From contig CM042694.1 of assembly GCA_023614405.1 (NCBI GenBank), positions 477,001,392 through 477,065,391 on the forward strand: a stretch of 64,000 bases of DNA. Direction: 5' to 3'. Below, piece by piece: positions 35,990-48,412 of the stretch. Origin of the DNA: Avena insularis (taxonomy: Eukaryota > Streptophyta > Magnoliopsida > Poales > Poaceae). Below the pieces are notes generated by a model, which did not search any database, had not been told where the DNA came from, and worked only from the letters and a program-made list of their open reading frames with translations. The translations under genes and the position numbers were made by a program. Position 1 is the first letter of the stretch. Every line of letters begins with the position of its first letter.

Positions 35990-36589
35990 AGGGAGGAGGC
36001 AGAGCCCCTCCTGGCAGAGGCCATGAGGGGCCACTAATCTTGTGCTTCTGCTGTTGTAAAGTAGCATATTTTGTATTGTCTGTGTTGAACTTGTCTGCTG
36101 CTGCTTCTAAACAGCCTAATTGTCGAACCTCATTAAGTGCCGTACTATACATATCCTATATTAGCTGCTTTATCTACATCTGCTATATATCCTATATTAG
36201 CTGCTTTCTTTACATCTGCTCTGTTTACTGAATGTATTTATGGTGCTGGTTAGATTTGCTGCTCTAGATTTTCTACCAGATTCAGAAAAAACGTGGGCCA
36301 AAAGGAACAATGAATGAAGAGAGAAGCTGATCTAGATTCGCTACCTTTTTGGGCAAAGAAACACAGCTATTAGGAGAGAGAGGAGGAAAAGGAGCTCTTA
36401 AAAAGGCCAATCATAAAAATAACAAAAAAAAGAAAACTTCCAATTTAGGCAACAGGGTGCACGTAACCACCTAACGCGCCCCACACCACGTCTCCCATAA
36501 CGTGTTCCCAACAAACCGGCCCCACGTAGTCCCACATGGCACGGCCCCACAAGTCAGTATAACATGTTCCTGACCAAACGTCCCCACGT
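35990..36589. other. 3'UTR-like and spacer sequence after the zf-XS-like gene
   Basis: T-rich sequence with a local duplication (CATATCCTATATTAGCTGCTT at about 36150-36171 and again at about 36187-36207). Then comes the inner part of the right inverted repeat, with two ~55-bp units (about 36480-36590) rich in CGGCCCCAC. Confidence 0.45.
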
Positions 36590-36765
36590 GGTCCCACACG
36601 TCAGCCAACGGTCAACCTGACAGCAGCTGTCGTTCAAGCTCTCCGATGAGTTTCTGAGAAGGAGATGGGCAAAAGTGAGAAAAAGTTAAACGACTAGGGC
36701 AAACTGAGTACAACTAATGAACCAGGGGCACGAAAATAGAAATCCCTTTTTCTTCATACCTTTAT
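36590..36765 (-). repeat. Right inverted-repeat-like end of a possible Mutator-like element
   Basis: The reverse complement of this block matches 32493-32640: TTTAACTTTTTCTCACTTTT, GCCCATCTCCTTC, GTGCCCCTGGTTCATTAGT and AAAGGTAT in the same order. With 32493 as partner it would enclose 4.3 kb, including the 122-bp minisatellite and the zf-XS-like gene. The two ends may instead be separate insertions of one family. Confidence 0.5.
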
Positions 36766-37608
36766 TACCATGGTGCAGTCTAATTTAATTATTATCTGCT
36801 TGATGTCATGCATGCTTATTAGATGTTCAGAAATATATTTGTGATTTTATTAATTCCGGCACTATGTTTATGTGAATTCAGATCTAGATATGTCTGACTG
36901 TCTCATACAGTCAGTATTGAAATGTTAAGCTCTCTTGCTATTTATGCAGATTGAAGGTGTTGCTGTGGAGGTTGGGGCTACTGTAGAGGCTAGTAGATTG
37001 CTGATGCCTGCACCAAAAACGGACATCCTCTACACGACGAGGAAGCGGCAACACAGTACCCAGGTGGACAGTCACCTCTCTAAGAAGTGGGTATAATTTG
37101 GAAATCCAAAATTTCACATGTTATGATTTTTTATGTTATTGTTATCATTTAGTACTATATCTTTATGCTCATCAGAAGTTCACAAACATCAAATATGTTT
37201 GCTTTACAGGCAATGGTTTTGTCTTATATTATAGGATTTACTTGCTCTTTACATAACTTAGCCTTTCCACTTAATTTAAATTAGTACCACACACCAGCTG
37301 CTCAGCCCTTTCTTCTACCATCCTCTTGTAAAGCTTGTGGATTGAAAGGGGGGCCTCGTATGCCCTTTCAAAGGCAGAGGGAGAAAAATGGTGCATGGCC
37401 ACCCTTCGCAAAGGGTACCCATGGTATTAGGTATGTATTCCAAGTGGTTTAGACCAACTTGATGTAAGATCTTGTATCTCACTTTTTTCTATTGCCTTAC
37501 TTCTCTATCAATTTTCTCATGAAGTCCCTTGTGTCGCTCGCCCCATTATAAACAAGATGTTTAGAAACAACAAGTTTATAACTCTGTATAGCGAGGACCC
37601 TAAAGGCA

Positions 37609-40600
37609 TGTAGCATCCCAATTGTCTAACAATTGTAATGCTACTTGGTCTAGTAATATAATGGCTACTTCATATATATAATTGTTACTTCATCATTATA
37701 TCATGCTCATGTCATCATGCCACCTTGCATTTGAGCATCATATAAAACCCTTTTGTGTTGGTTCTTCTCTCATATGCATTGTAAATTGTATTTGCCTCTT
37801 GATATTGTATTTGGTTCTTGATATACTGTTTAAATGCCCAAGTTGAGTTGGGGGCATATCTTTTATTAACTCCACCACCTTTCTTGTCATCACCCCATCA
37901 TTCCACCATATATGAGCATAGCAACTTATTTGGTTTTACCTCTAGCTCATGTGGGTTGGAATGGATCCAATTCTATCTCCACATGCTCTCATATATGCAC
38001 CATATTGTTCCACATTATTGGTTTATGAGAGCCACATGGCCACCTTTGCATGCCTTGTGAGTGGAACATTTTCCTAGCTTCCATATGGGTTGTTTTGGGG
38101 TTATTATCATGTTGAGATATTTTTGGGCTTACTAAATACCTAGTGGCACATACACACTAGCAAGTCCCATTTCTATTCAAATATGGTCATCTCCATCTAC
38201 TCCACATGGGGCATCCTTTTAATTCTTTTTGCTTGGCTTTTATTCCAATTTTGGGAATGCATAATAATAATGCCATGTTAATATTATTGTTCTCACAAGA
38301 ATAAACATGGCATTAAATATTTTGCATGGGCCATGCAAGCACCACCACATTCTAGTCTTTGGTTTTTATTTGAATCTTGGAGTGGATCATCATCTCTCCA
38401 TCTCTACCACTCTTTGGCTTGATCTAGTTGGTCTTGCTAAAATCCACCACCACACCTCTATCCCTATCTTCCACCCCTTTTTGTTGATCTTGCTTGAGTT
38501 TGCTAAACCCTACACCTCTTGCACCTCTCTTGCATGAGCTAGCTAGATGCATGCAAGTATATAAACCCTAAGCCCCCTCCCTCATCTCTCCTCTCTCTAA
38601 CCTAGCTACCTACACATCTCTCACTCCCTCATCTAACCCTAGTACACCCTACCTCACATCCCCTCTCACCATGCCGAGCCTCCCTTGATGGCCCCACCTG
38701 GTTCCTCTCCCTGGTCCCACACCCATCTACCCCAACCCTAGCACCAGCCCTAACCCGAGCCTTCCCCCCTAGCCAACCCTAGCTCATAACCGAGCTACAC
38801 CCGAGCCTCCTCTCTCCCTACCCTCTCTCTTCTCTACCTGCCAGCTAGCCCCACCCCGGACCTACCTCTCCTCTCCCTGGCCACCTGCCCTACCCTGGAC
38901 CAGCCCCAGGCCGAGCCTGCCCGACCACGTGAGGAGGAGGAGGGAAAGGTGGCACCCGAGACCACCTTTTCCTTCTACCCCGCGCCCACACGCTCCTCCC
39001 CTCTCCCTCTGCTATCTACCCCCACCTCCCATCTCCTCGACCTCTCCCAGATCTCCCCAGAGCGCCTCCTCCTTCCCCTCCTTCCGCTCCGGCCACCAAC
39101 AGCCGACGCCAGCCGCCGCCGTCTACCTCTGTCCCTCGCCGTTCCAGCCGGCGTGCTCGTCATGGAGGTGGCCTGGTAGACCGAGGAGGTCGCCCTGCAT
39201 CGCCCAGTGACCGCCAGCGAGGAGGAGAAGGACCCCGTCTGCTGCAGCACCGCAACGCCGCCGAAAACCCTAGCTCCGCCCGGCGTATGCGTCCTCGCCT
39301 CTCCGTCGCCTCCTAGCCCGATCCGACCGCACCGAGCTCTCTGCGGTGAGCCTCTCTTCCTCCCTGACATGGCCCGCCTCGCTGTCGCCACCTAGTGCTG
39401 CCGTTCATATCGTCGAACAGACTGCGCGCGTCGTCGGCCACCGCGTCTGCTCGCTCCCGCGTCGCGCAAAACCCTATCTAGGCCCCGTCCGCCCTCCTGA
39501 CACCAACCCTAGCGCTACCGCATCGGCTCGCACCCCAGCGCGCACCCCCCACGTCCAGGGATCGATCCCCCGCCTCGCGCCGCGCACCGATCGGTCCTCT
39601 GCACGCGGAGAAGAACAACAGTGCGGGCGCTCTTTTTGCAGTTAGCCCCTTCGTTTGTTTTCGGCTCAACCCGCAGTACCATCGCGCCCCACCGTCAGTC
39701 TCAGCGCTCGTTTTGCAGTTAGACCCCCCTAGTTCTTCCAGCCTCAGCCCGCAATCCCCTGGATCCCCCACGTGTCGCGCCCCGGCTGGCTGCGCGCGCC
39801 GTGGACCCGCCGGCCCCATCTGTCACCCTCTGAGGCTAGGCCAGCCCGCGGTGTAAAAAGGTTTGCCGCGCGCTGAGCTGCTGAGTCAGCGCTGGACCCA
39901 CTGGTCACTGTCTGTGGCTAGGGCGAGCTGAGTAAGAAAAGGGCTTTCTGTTTTCTGTTTTAAATTTAAACTTTTCAAATTTATTTTAAATTCAAATTCA
40001 AATCTGTTTTAAAATAACTTTTAATTCTCAAATTCAAATAATACAAATAATATATTTTTTTGAAATCAGAAAAATATGAGGAATTCAAATATGCCCTCCA
40101 AGTATATTTTGAACACTTTAAATTTCAAGTTGATTAAAATTACAATAAAATGCCCTTTTCCTTAAATAATTAATAACTTTTGGTTTATAACTCCAAATTT
40201 GACAAATGATATGTCTAAAATGATTAGCTCGACGAGACCTTTCTGTTTATGCATTCCTTGTTTGGAATTGCAGCATGCATCATATAAATATAAAGTTTAC
40301 AGCAACTTAACTAAGTATAAAATATGATCAAAACCCCATAAAATGTTTATTTCTTGTGTTCCACACCTCACCCATGCCATGCTACTTTATTGCCATGCAA
40401 ATTGTGCATCATTCATCGTGGCATGATTGTTTGCTTGTCGCATTTATTCATATGCTTGTGCACTTTATTTATGTTGGCCCTTGTTTGTTTGGTTCTTCTT
40501 CGAATAGACGCTGAGCAGGGGATATATCAAGAAACCCAGGAGCACTACCCAAATTCTTCTCTCGCTTCAACTGAGCTGCCAGGCAAGCACTACCACATGC

Positions 40601-42308
40601 TTGCATACATACAGTACCTATTGCCTCTGTCTTATTCTTGCATCATTGAGTCGCGATTGCATTAAACTGAATCCCAAGTATTGCATAGCCTTTACTTTTA
40701 AACCCCACCGAAGCTTGTTCCTCCATCCCATGATCCATTACTACAGGAGTTGTTTGAGCCATGCGAGTCGTAGCACAACATGTGTAGGGTATGTGAGTGT
40801 CTGATGGATAACGAGGTACCTAAACAACTTAACCTGAGTAGTAATGGGATAACTAATGAAAGTGGCACCGGTGAACAATATTTGTTATTTGGTTTTTCAT
40901 GCTCACTTGTGTCCCGTAGGACCCCGAGTACTTGATTCCTGTTCCTTGAATATTCACGCTATCCACATCCGGGAGGCTTATGAACCCCCTTGATCCAGAG
41001 CTTGATTCATTCTTATTTCTTGGGGCCACAATTAGTTTGGGGCTTTATTACTATCCTGTACTTATGCCATGCTTTACTGCTTAATTTAAGATTGTGCGAG
41101 GATGCTTTTTAGTTGTAGGTCCGTGACACGTTTTATTTATGTCGACAAGCCCAGTCCACACTTTTGGGTTCCCGATCGTTTCTGACCGTCCACACAAACC
41201 TTGAGTCCGTCTCGAGTCGGCCAACTTCGTCATGGTAGCTTAATGGGGTGGCCCCCTGAAATATTTCTGAATCCTGTGATCGCTTTGTCGTGACTGCCTC
41301 GTTGGGTTTTGATTTGGTTTTTCCAAGGTTGATCGAGTGTGTGTTGCTATTTGTGCACCCCTGCAGGGTAAAACTTTCTGAAAGCCGTGTCCGTGGTTAT
41401 GGACGACTTGGAGCACAGTTTCTCAATCATAGACAAGTATAACTAAAGTACCGCTTTTAATTTGACTAAGTACCGGACTAGTAAATAGTGCAACTCTCAT
41501 GGAATGGATAATAAAACTGCCAACGGATGGGGGGGCTGTTCGTCCGCTTCCTCGTCGGTAAGCGAGGAGGAGGATGGATCTGTTAATATTTTTGTGATAA
41601 CCGTTGTTATTAATTCACGGACATCCGTATATCTCTGGTTAGGCGGATGGTTAGCGAGGTTCTATAGAATTGTTAGGGTTTATCTTTTGCTACAATTGCG
41701 TCACCCCAGGTTGTGTCCCCTTTAGAGGCATAAAGTCTTGCTGAGTACCCCTAGAGTCTCACACGATAAATTGTTTGATTCAGATGAACAGGTAAGCTCG
41801 CAAGATGGATACTGGAGGGAGGAGACGGACGATGTGTGCAACGATCATTCGGTGTAGAGATTCCGAGAACGGGGATCCGAGAGATCTGTGGGCGGGATGT
41901 GTTTATTTATGGGGCATCTTATGCCGATTTGCTTCTTATCCGTACTCGGATCTTGTTTTCCGCTTCCGCTTGATACTCTGATGTTTGATGTATGAGGAGA
42001 TATCCTAAACTATTATATCTATCTAGGATATTTGGATCTTGCCGTATGGCGTTGCAATATTTCTATTTCTTTTAGATGGAATGGCTCTGAGGACTATTGT
42101 ATGGTGTCTTGCATACATACTCATTTGTGTATGTAGTTGATCCCTTCGCTTGCCGATTATGCCGCCCGTTCTTGTCCCGATGTTTGGAAATGGTTAGGAC
42201 GGCCGAAAGGTCTACCTGTGAGTGGAATTTGGGCCCCACCGTACTATTTTAACCATTTCCGCTCATCCAGGCTTGTAACTAGGAGCGTAATTCACCGAGG
42301 TAGTTACA
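37609..42308 (+). mobile_element. Solo LTR of a long-LTR gypsy element (4.7 kb) inside a B3 exon
   Basis: It starts TGTAGCATCCCAATTG and ends GGTAGTTACA (TGTA/TACA ends). A perfect AGGCA duplication flanks it (37604-37608 and 42309-42313). Removing it and one AGGCA restores an uninterrupted B3-like reading frame across the site, which confirms both borders. A TATATAAAC box at about 38558-38566 precedes a C-rich leader of 1.4 kb (38580-39950). It shares its 3' half in reverse complement with 55809-60765 (for example CACCCCTGCAGGGTAAAAC near 41357 against 56620-56640). No internal domain. Confidence 0.9.
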
Positions 42309-42615
42309 AGGCATGCGGCAACTATATGGTGTGGATATCTCCCAGATGATGGCCACCACCTATTTGGGTGGCCGAGGTTGGTCCAAGTATGTCCATGAGA
42401 ATGGTCTGAAGCAGGGGGATGAGGTAGCATTTTATTTTAGCAAGCCTAGGCAAATACTTGCACGCCATCGCACACCTCTTGACCTAAGGACCAAGAACAG
42501 AGGTAGTACTAATCAATTTGCTTCTGTAGTCATCACAACCTCTAATGATTTTCTTGCGACGAACTGTTCCGTACCATTGTCTTTACTCATCATATGACCC
42601 TGACCACTTTTGAAG

Positions 42616-43238
42616 TCCGCTTCCCCTTATGTACCCTAGAAGAGTGCCAGCATCAAGTTGCTGGCACCGGCACCAGACCCAGCTCCTGCAACGACACCTA
42701 TTGAGCTAAGTAGGAGAAAGAATAGAGGTAGTAACTTAATTCTCTTGTATACTCTCATCTCTATCTAGGAGTAATTGTTGTATGAGAAACCATTTTGCTT
42801 GTACACATCTCATATGCCTCTCTGACCACTCCTGTAGTCCCCTTACCTACAACCCAGAAGGTAACCAACATCAAGCTGCTGGCACCCGCACCGACACTAG
42901 CCCTAGTTCATGCTCCGGCACCTATTGACCTAAGGAGAAAGAATGGAGGTAGTAACTTAATTTGCTTGTATACTCATCATATCCTATGATCACTCTCTTG
43001 TGAGTACCTGTTGTATAAGAGACCATTGTGCTTGTACACATCTCATCTGCCTCTACTATCCTTGCAGTAAGCTTAGCTACCCCTCAGAAGGAATCTAGCA
43101 TCAAGCTGCTGGTGTCGGCACCGATTCTAGGCCTTTTAGCTCATGCACCAGCCCCTCTACAATTAGTGGCACCATCTCCTCCACCAGCACCAGCTACTGC
43201 ACCAGCACAAGCTCCTTCATCACCCCGGGCAGTGCCTT
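42616..43238 (+). repeat. Three tandem intron-exon units encoding the Pro/Ala linker
   Basis: Exons 42616-42727, 42838-42948 and 43068-43238 each contain a variant of ATCAAGCTGCTGGCACCGGC, encoding SIKLLAPAP-like, TNIKLLAPAP and SSIKLLVSAP. The first two end with an RRKNR/RRKNG box and GGTAGTAACTTAATT at the donor. The introns also match (CTTGTACACATCTCAT). Unit spacing is 218-230 bp. The second and third exons are 111 and 171 nt with phase 1 at both ends, so duplication keeps the frame. The first is 112 nt and has lost phase. Confidence 0.75.
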
Positions 43239-43746
43239 GTAAGACCATATCCTACACATGTGTCATCACAAGGTAGCACCAGATTATGTTTGTGAGTACA
43301 TGGCGGCAAATAAACTGCTCTGAATGTCTTCTCAATTTTCACACGATTCAGTACATTGCTCTTAGTAATTATGTGTCTATCTCTTTATTTGACTCAGAAA
43401 TTGCCTAAGAGTGCCACAAAGCAACTCCAGGCTAGACGAAATGGCACAATATTCTTCAAGATGCAGAGTGAAGGAGTGTAAATCGAGGGACACTACGCCA
43501 TTAACTTGACTGATGGGCGCTTGGCAGCTACTTCTAGGTGGATCAAGTTTCAGAAAGCAGACAAACTTACCATTGGTAGAATGGTCAAGGTCGATGTATC
43601 TGGCTATCCTGTATGCCGCATGTTGTTCATGAAGTTCCTAGCTATCTAGCTCTTTGCTCGCATGCTATTGTAATTAATTATGTGGTTGTCTTATCTCCGC
43701 TAATCATATATGGGTGGTAAAACTATGATAACCATTTACTGGATTG

Positions 43747-44364
43747 GAGCTATAACTAGTACGTACTGGTATGGTATATCTATATCTATATGCCCTATAG
43801 GACCAAATATTATGACAATGATTGTGGAATGGGCATAACCCTTCGGGTGCCTATTATTGGTATATATGGTGCATCCCAACGGAATCCTCACCCGAAGATT
43901 TGCCAAGATCCATGAAGCCCACGATGGTTTGGCTGATACGAATCCTACAAGGATACAGACACCTGGTGATACAAGACAAGAAAAGTCTAACACTAGACTA
44001 GATACAAACTCTCACTTGTAAACCAACTCGTATTGGTACCCGAGACCTAGCCTCCCCATATATAAAGGCTAGGAGGGGCCAACGAGGAGGACATAGGATA
44101 CACCCGATAATAGATCTAGCCAATAGACATCAGATACATAGGCCTCTCTCTCTGCGAGATCGCATCTAGACGACTCAACGAGTTTGTACTCTCCAATGAT
44201 AATACGAGCAGACAAGCAGGAAGTAGGGTTTTCTCTACAAGGGCCTGAACCTAGGTAAATCGCCTCCCTTGTTTGTCTATTAAGTCGACAAAATTCTCAG
44301 CGCTCTCCTTTTCCACGAAACACAAGTCCATAACCTTGGACATTGCCGAGGTTACCCCTCATCA
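43747..44364 (+). mobile_element. Short gypsy-type LTR, probably solo, borders uncertain
   Basis: A plus-strand TATA box (CCATATATAAAGGC, about 44053-44066), the leader phrase GGGCCTGAACCTAGGTAAATC and the end GAGGTTACCCCTCATCA fit a Tat-type LTR end. GATTG occurs on both sides (43742-43746 and 44365-44369) and could be the target duplication, but the left end would then start GAGCTAT rather than TG. About 620 bp. Confidence 0.45.
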
Positions 44365-44369
44365 GATTG

Positions 44370-44879
44370 TGTTCTAGTGATCGAGTGTGTTTGGAGAAAA
44401 AGGTCAAATTGATCGTGTGACATGGTTTTTAGAGATGAAACAAGGACTGGCTCTCTCTGTACTGCTATTGAATTTTAATGTCTGTATTGCTGAATTAGTC
44501 ACTTTAAAATGCTGCTAAATTGGTCAAGTGTTGTTGAATATGAATTAGGAATCTTTCGATATTTCTATGTCTTATTATTCTGTACTACTTAATCTTTCAA
44601 ATACTACTGAATTTGTCAAAAGTTCTATCGTTACAGCTGGGATACTTGAGCTTTTGCATGTGTGTCATCAGAACCGTTGGATATGTTTTGGATAGAGATG
44701 AGAGGGTAAAGATATATCGTGATTTCACCAAATGAAGTCATTGGATACCAGCCCTGTTTTGGCGCACGTGGTGTGTGTCCCTGGTTCTTTAGATACTTTT
44801 ACATGAATATATGTCAAAAGAATTATCGTTTTCCCCTCCCTCGGTGAGGTATGTGTTTGAATCCAGCGAGCCACAGCCT
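44370..44879. other. Spacer, no recognised feature
   Basis: AT-rich sequence between the short LTR and the CACTA block. Repeated words such as CTGCTATTGAATTT and ATTGCTGAATTAG are too short to call. No gene seen. Confidence 0.4.
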
Positions 44880-46700
44880 AGTGAAATTTGAGATAGGAGC
44901 CCATTGACCATGGCCCAAAAACTTTTTAATTTGGACTTTTTGGCATTGCCCCTCACATCTAAAAAAACTCTGACTACCCATGTTTTTAAGAAACTAATCC
45001 ATTATATAGCATTTTATAAACTGAAGTTCTAGTAGTACTGCCCTTTTATTTTAAGAGAGATAAACAGGGACACACAAAATATTTTTAAGAAGACTAATAC
45101 ATAAGTTATAGTTACTATAAAGCTTTTAATGATAATTTTCATCTGATTTCTTCTGCGTAGTGGCAACGCATACGGTTTATATTTGTTGAGGTTTTGAGTT
45201 TGAATCTTGTGTGCTTGATATATATTTATTTGGGTTTACTTTATTTACATGTAGCAATATTGTTTTACAGAGAGGCTGACATCACGGACTCACCAGCCTG
45301 CAGCGTCCCTCGAGTTTAATGGACGGTTTGAAAAAAAGAAGTTATATACTTGTACAGAGAGACTGGCATCAGGGACCCAAAAGCCAGAACATACCAGTTA
45401 GGCTGACATGCATAAGCCAGAACATACCACGGAGGCTGACATGTGGGCGCCAGCAGCAAGACCACACGTGGCTGCCACATCGAGCAACGTTTCTAAGGTC
45501 AAAACAGCAGACGCGGCTGGAAAAAATCCATCATACACACGTTTCATTTACAGAGATACTGATATGTGGGACCTAGTACCGACACCTTATACAGGTGCTG
45601 CATCGAGCAACGTTGCCAAGTTCGATACAGGGAGGCGCGAACAAGGAAACGGTCCAGCATGCACATGTTTCTTCTAATGAGAGGGACATGGGGGCTGCTT
45701 TTTTGAGAGAAAGACATGGAGGACTGTTGAGCACAACCTAGAGAAATTTGGGAAAGGAGCCCATGGAGCATAGTCTATGTAGTATAGCCCATGTAGCAGC
45801 CTATGTAGATAGCCAAACTCTTTTTAATTTGGAGTTTTGGGCATTCACTCCCACCTCTCAAAATTAAAAATTATGTATATCCATGTTTGAAACTGCTCCA
45901 TTATATGGCATTTTATAAATTAGATGTCTGAGCGCCGCCATTTTATATTTTAAAAGAGATAAACATAGACATATAAAATATTTTTTACAAGACTGATACG
46001 TAAGCTATAGTACTAATACATGTTTAATGATATATTTTTTATAAATATCTTTGGTGTAGTGGCAAAGCACTCAGTTTACGTCTATTTGATTTGAAGATGT
46101 TTAGTTCGAATCTCATGTGCGTACACACATATATATATATATAATATATATAGGTAAAATAACTGAGGCACCATGGTGCCCAGACACCATACGTGGTATA
46201 CGTATTTTTTCTTTGAACCACACATATCTGAAGATATACGTACCTATGTTATACATACCCAGGTATCACATATATAAAATATGCATACCTAAGTTACATA
46301 TATATATATTAAAAGAGACTGACATCGCGGACCCACTAGCCTGCAACATCCCTCGAGTTTAATGGTTGGGTTTAAAAAAAAGTTACATACTTGTACAGAC
46401 AGGCTAGCATCAAGGACCTACCCGTCAGAACATACAAGGTTGTATCAGGGACCCACAAGACCGAACATACCAGAGAGGCTGACGTGGGGGCCTTAGCAGC
46501 AAGACCATACACGGTTGTCGCATAGAGCAATGTTGCCAAGGTCAAAACAGTGGACGCGGCTGAAAATAATCCATCATACGCAGGTTTAATTTACAGAGAG
46601 ATCAACATGTGGGACTCAGTAGCGCAGCCTTATACAGGTGCTGCATCGAACAACGTTACCAAGTTCGAAACAGGGAGGCGCGAGCAATAAAAAAAGTTCA
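44880..46700 (+). repeat. ~0.9-kb tandem duplication inside the CACTA fragment
   Basis: Landmarks recur at a steady offset: CTTTTTAATTTGGA at 44922 and 45819, GTAGTGGCAA at 45158 and 46056 (both about 897 bp). A later landmark (GACATCGCGGAC-like, 45277 and 46318) is offset by about 1045 because an AT-rich insert including an (AT)n run lies at about 46125-46310 in the second unit. Confidence 0.75.
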
Positions 46701-47160
46701 GCATTCACATGTTTCTTCTAATGAGAGGCTTACATGGGGACCCAGCAGCCTGAAAAAACGGCTGATGCATCGAGCAACGCTATCAAGTTCGAAACACGGA
46801 GGCACGATAGAGGGGAAAAATTCCATAATACATACATTTCTTCTAATAAGTGAATGACATGTGGGGCCCAGCAGCGTGATTAAACGGTAGATACAGCGAC
46901 CAACGCTATCAAGTTCGGAATATTGAGGCGCGACCGAGGAAAAACTTCTACCATACACACGTTTTTTCTAATAAGATGATGACATGTGGAATCCAGGAGT
47001 TTGATTAAATGGTAGATGTATCGAGCATCGCTATCAAGTTCAGAATAGGGTAGCGCGAGCAAAGAAAAATATTCCATCATATATACGATTCTTCTAATGT
47101 GAGATCGACATGGGGGACCCAGTAGCGTGACTAAATGGCAGATAGATCGAGCAACGTTAT

Positions 47161-48412
47161 TGTTCGCACATGAACACGTCACCATGTACCCTCGGCGCCG
47201 AGCGTGATGCGCAGCAGCATGCATCGAGGGAGGCTTGCCGGAAGCGCGTACGCAAGACAGTCTGGCGAGCGCCTTTGAAGACCCCGAAACCGTTCTCACC
47301 CGGGAGGGACCCGTCAGGGCGACACGAGGGCTATGGGCTGCCCTACTTCGGCCTGACCGCCCCTAGAGCCTCGTGGATTCGCAGCCCTCCGGTATGAAGA
47401 ACTGCGGAAGAACGAGAAGAAAGATACAAGGGAGAGAGATAAAAGTAGATGGACACGAAAAAGTAGTAGATGTGTTTGTTCGATTGGTGTTGGTTCAATC
47501 GGTCGTCACCCCTCGTGTATATAAGGAGCGGCTGGACTTTTTTTGCAAGAAATAGGCTTTGAATCACGTCCAACCCTAGTTGGGGTTAAATTCAGATGGT
47601 CTGGTCCGAACTTTTTGTAACTGTTCGGCCAAAAACTGGTCTGTCCATTCGATTTTGAGGTAGTAAGAAAGTTCGGATCAAAATGTCGTAAAAGGAAAAG
47701 TTGTGCGTCTCGAAACAACAAACAACTTTGATGTTGACCACTTTTTTATGTGATCTTATCTTGATGGACTTTTCGCCTTATTTTCATATCAAACTCGGAT
47801 TTAGACCGAAAGAATTTAACTCAATTCGGCTGTATCTTGAATCTACATGCCACATACTTGCTCATATGAAGATAACTCCAAAAGAAAAGTTGTTCATCTT
47901 GAAAAAATGAAGAACTTTCATGTTTTACACTTTTCCATCCGAATTGATCTTGACTGCTCAATCTTAGTCGTAAGCAGATAAGTAAGTATAGCGGTTTCCA
48001 GCTGAATTTTCGACTTTTATCCACGCTAAAGGTGAGACAAGTCTGTGGTCGGGCGACAAAAAATCCTAAACCCAGTATTTTGCCTTTCTGTAGTCTATTG
48101 GCTCTCAAATTTGTATATTAACTCAGATCGAGATGATTCAAAAACAAAACTCGCTTGTTTCAATGAGATGCACAACTTTCATGTTCGGCACTGTTTCATT
48201 TGAGCTCATCCTAAAGACGTCATAGTTGAAGCCAGCATATATCAATCTCCGAGTCTTCTCTAGATACTAGCATAATCGGCTATTAAGCCTGATCATTGTT
48301 TGACTTGATACGGTGTCTCTTTGATGATGGTTAATAATCCTCCAAGTGGACTTTTTCAAGTGTCTCTCCCCATTTTCCTTGATTAGCTACGAGCCCAAAA
48401 CGAGTGTCAACA
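47161..48412 (-). repeat. 3' LTR of the minus-strand element
   Basis: On the minus strand it starts TGTTGACACTCGTTTTGGG and ends GCGAACA. A TATATAC box (CTTATATACACG, about 47513-47524) lies in it. Confidence 0.82.

Larger units (their letters stand above)
36950..43649 (+). pseudogene. B3-domain-like gene, broken and split by a 4.7-kb solo LTR
   Basis: Exons inferred from GT/AG borders and open frames: 36950-37090 (basic, ...TTRKRQHSTQVDSHL), about 37500-37608 joined across the LTR to 42314-42502, 42616-42727, 42838-42948, 43068-43238 and 43398-43649. The split exon reads NNKFITLYSEDPKG before the LTR and then YLGGRGWSKYVHENGLKQGD and EVAFYF. GW..FV..NGL..GD is the hallmark of the last strands and helix of the plant B3 DNA-binding fold (REM-like). 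The last exon has a second similar block (TSRWIKFQKADKLTIG, then MVKVDVSGYP) with an in-frame TAA at 43479-43481. Between them lies a Pro/Ala-rich linker. B3 proteins bind DNA in the nucleus; the target here is unknown. The exon at 37300-37435 could not be confirmed. The LTR, the nonsense codon and a 112-nt (out of phase) exon make it a pseudogene. Confidence 0.62.

Noticed and set aside
35803..36231. 142-codon ORF overlapping the zf-XS-like gene
   Set aside because: It is a shifted frame over exon 2 and the 3'UTR-like region. The zf-XS residues are in the other frame.
42000..42130. First guess for the right end of the 4.7-kb LTR near 42.1 kb
   Set aside because: The AGGCA duplication and the restored B3 reading frame place the end at 42308.
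43736..43993. 85-codon minus-strand ORF
   Set aside because: It overlaps the LTR-like block with a plus-strand TATA box and has no domain.
44840..44880. tRNA-like TTTGAATCCAGCGAG near 44.85 kb
   Set aside because: Only a weak B-box-like word, with no A box at a suitable distance.
46117..46310. AT-rich tract as possible promoter or origin
   Set aside because: It looks like an (AT)n microsatellite inserted in the second 0.9-kb CACTA unit; the first unit lacks it.
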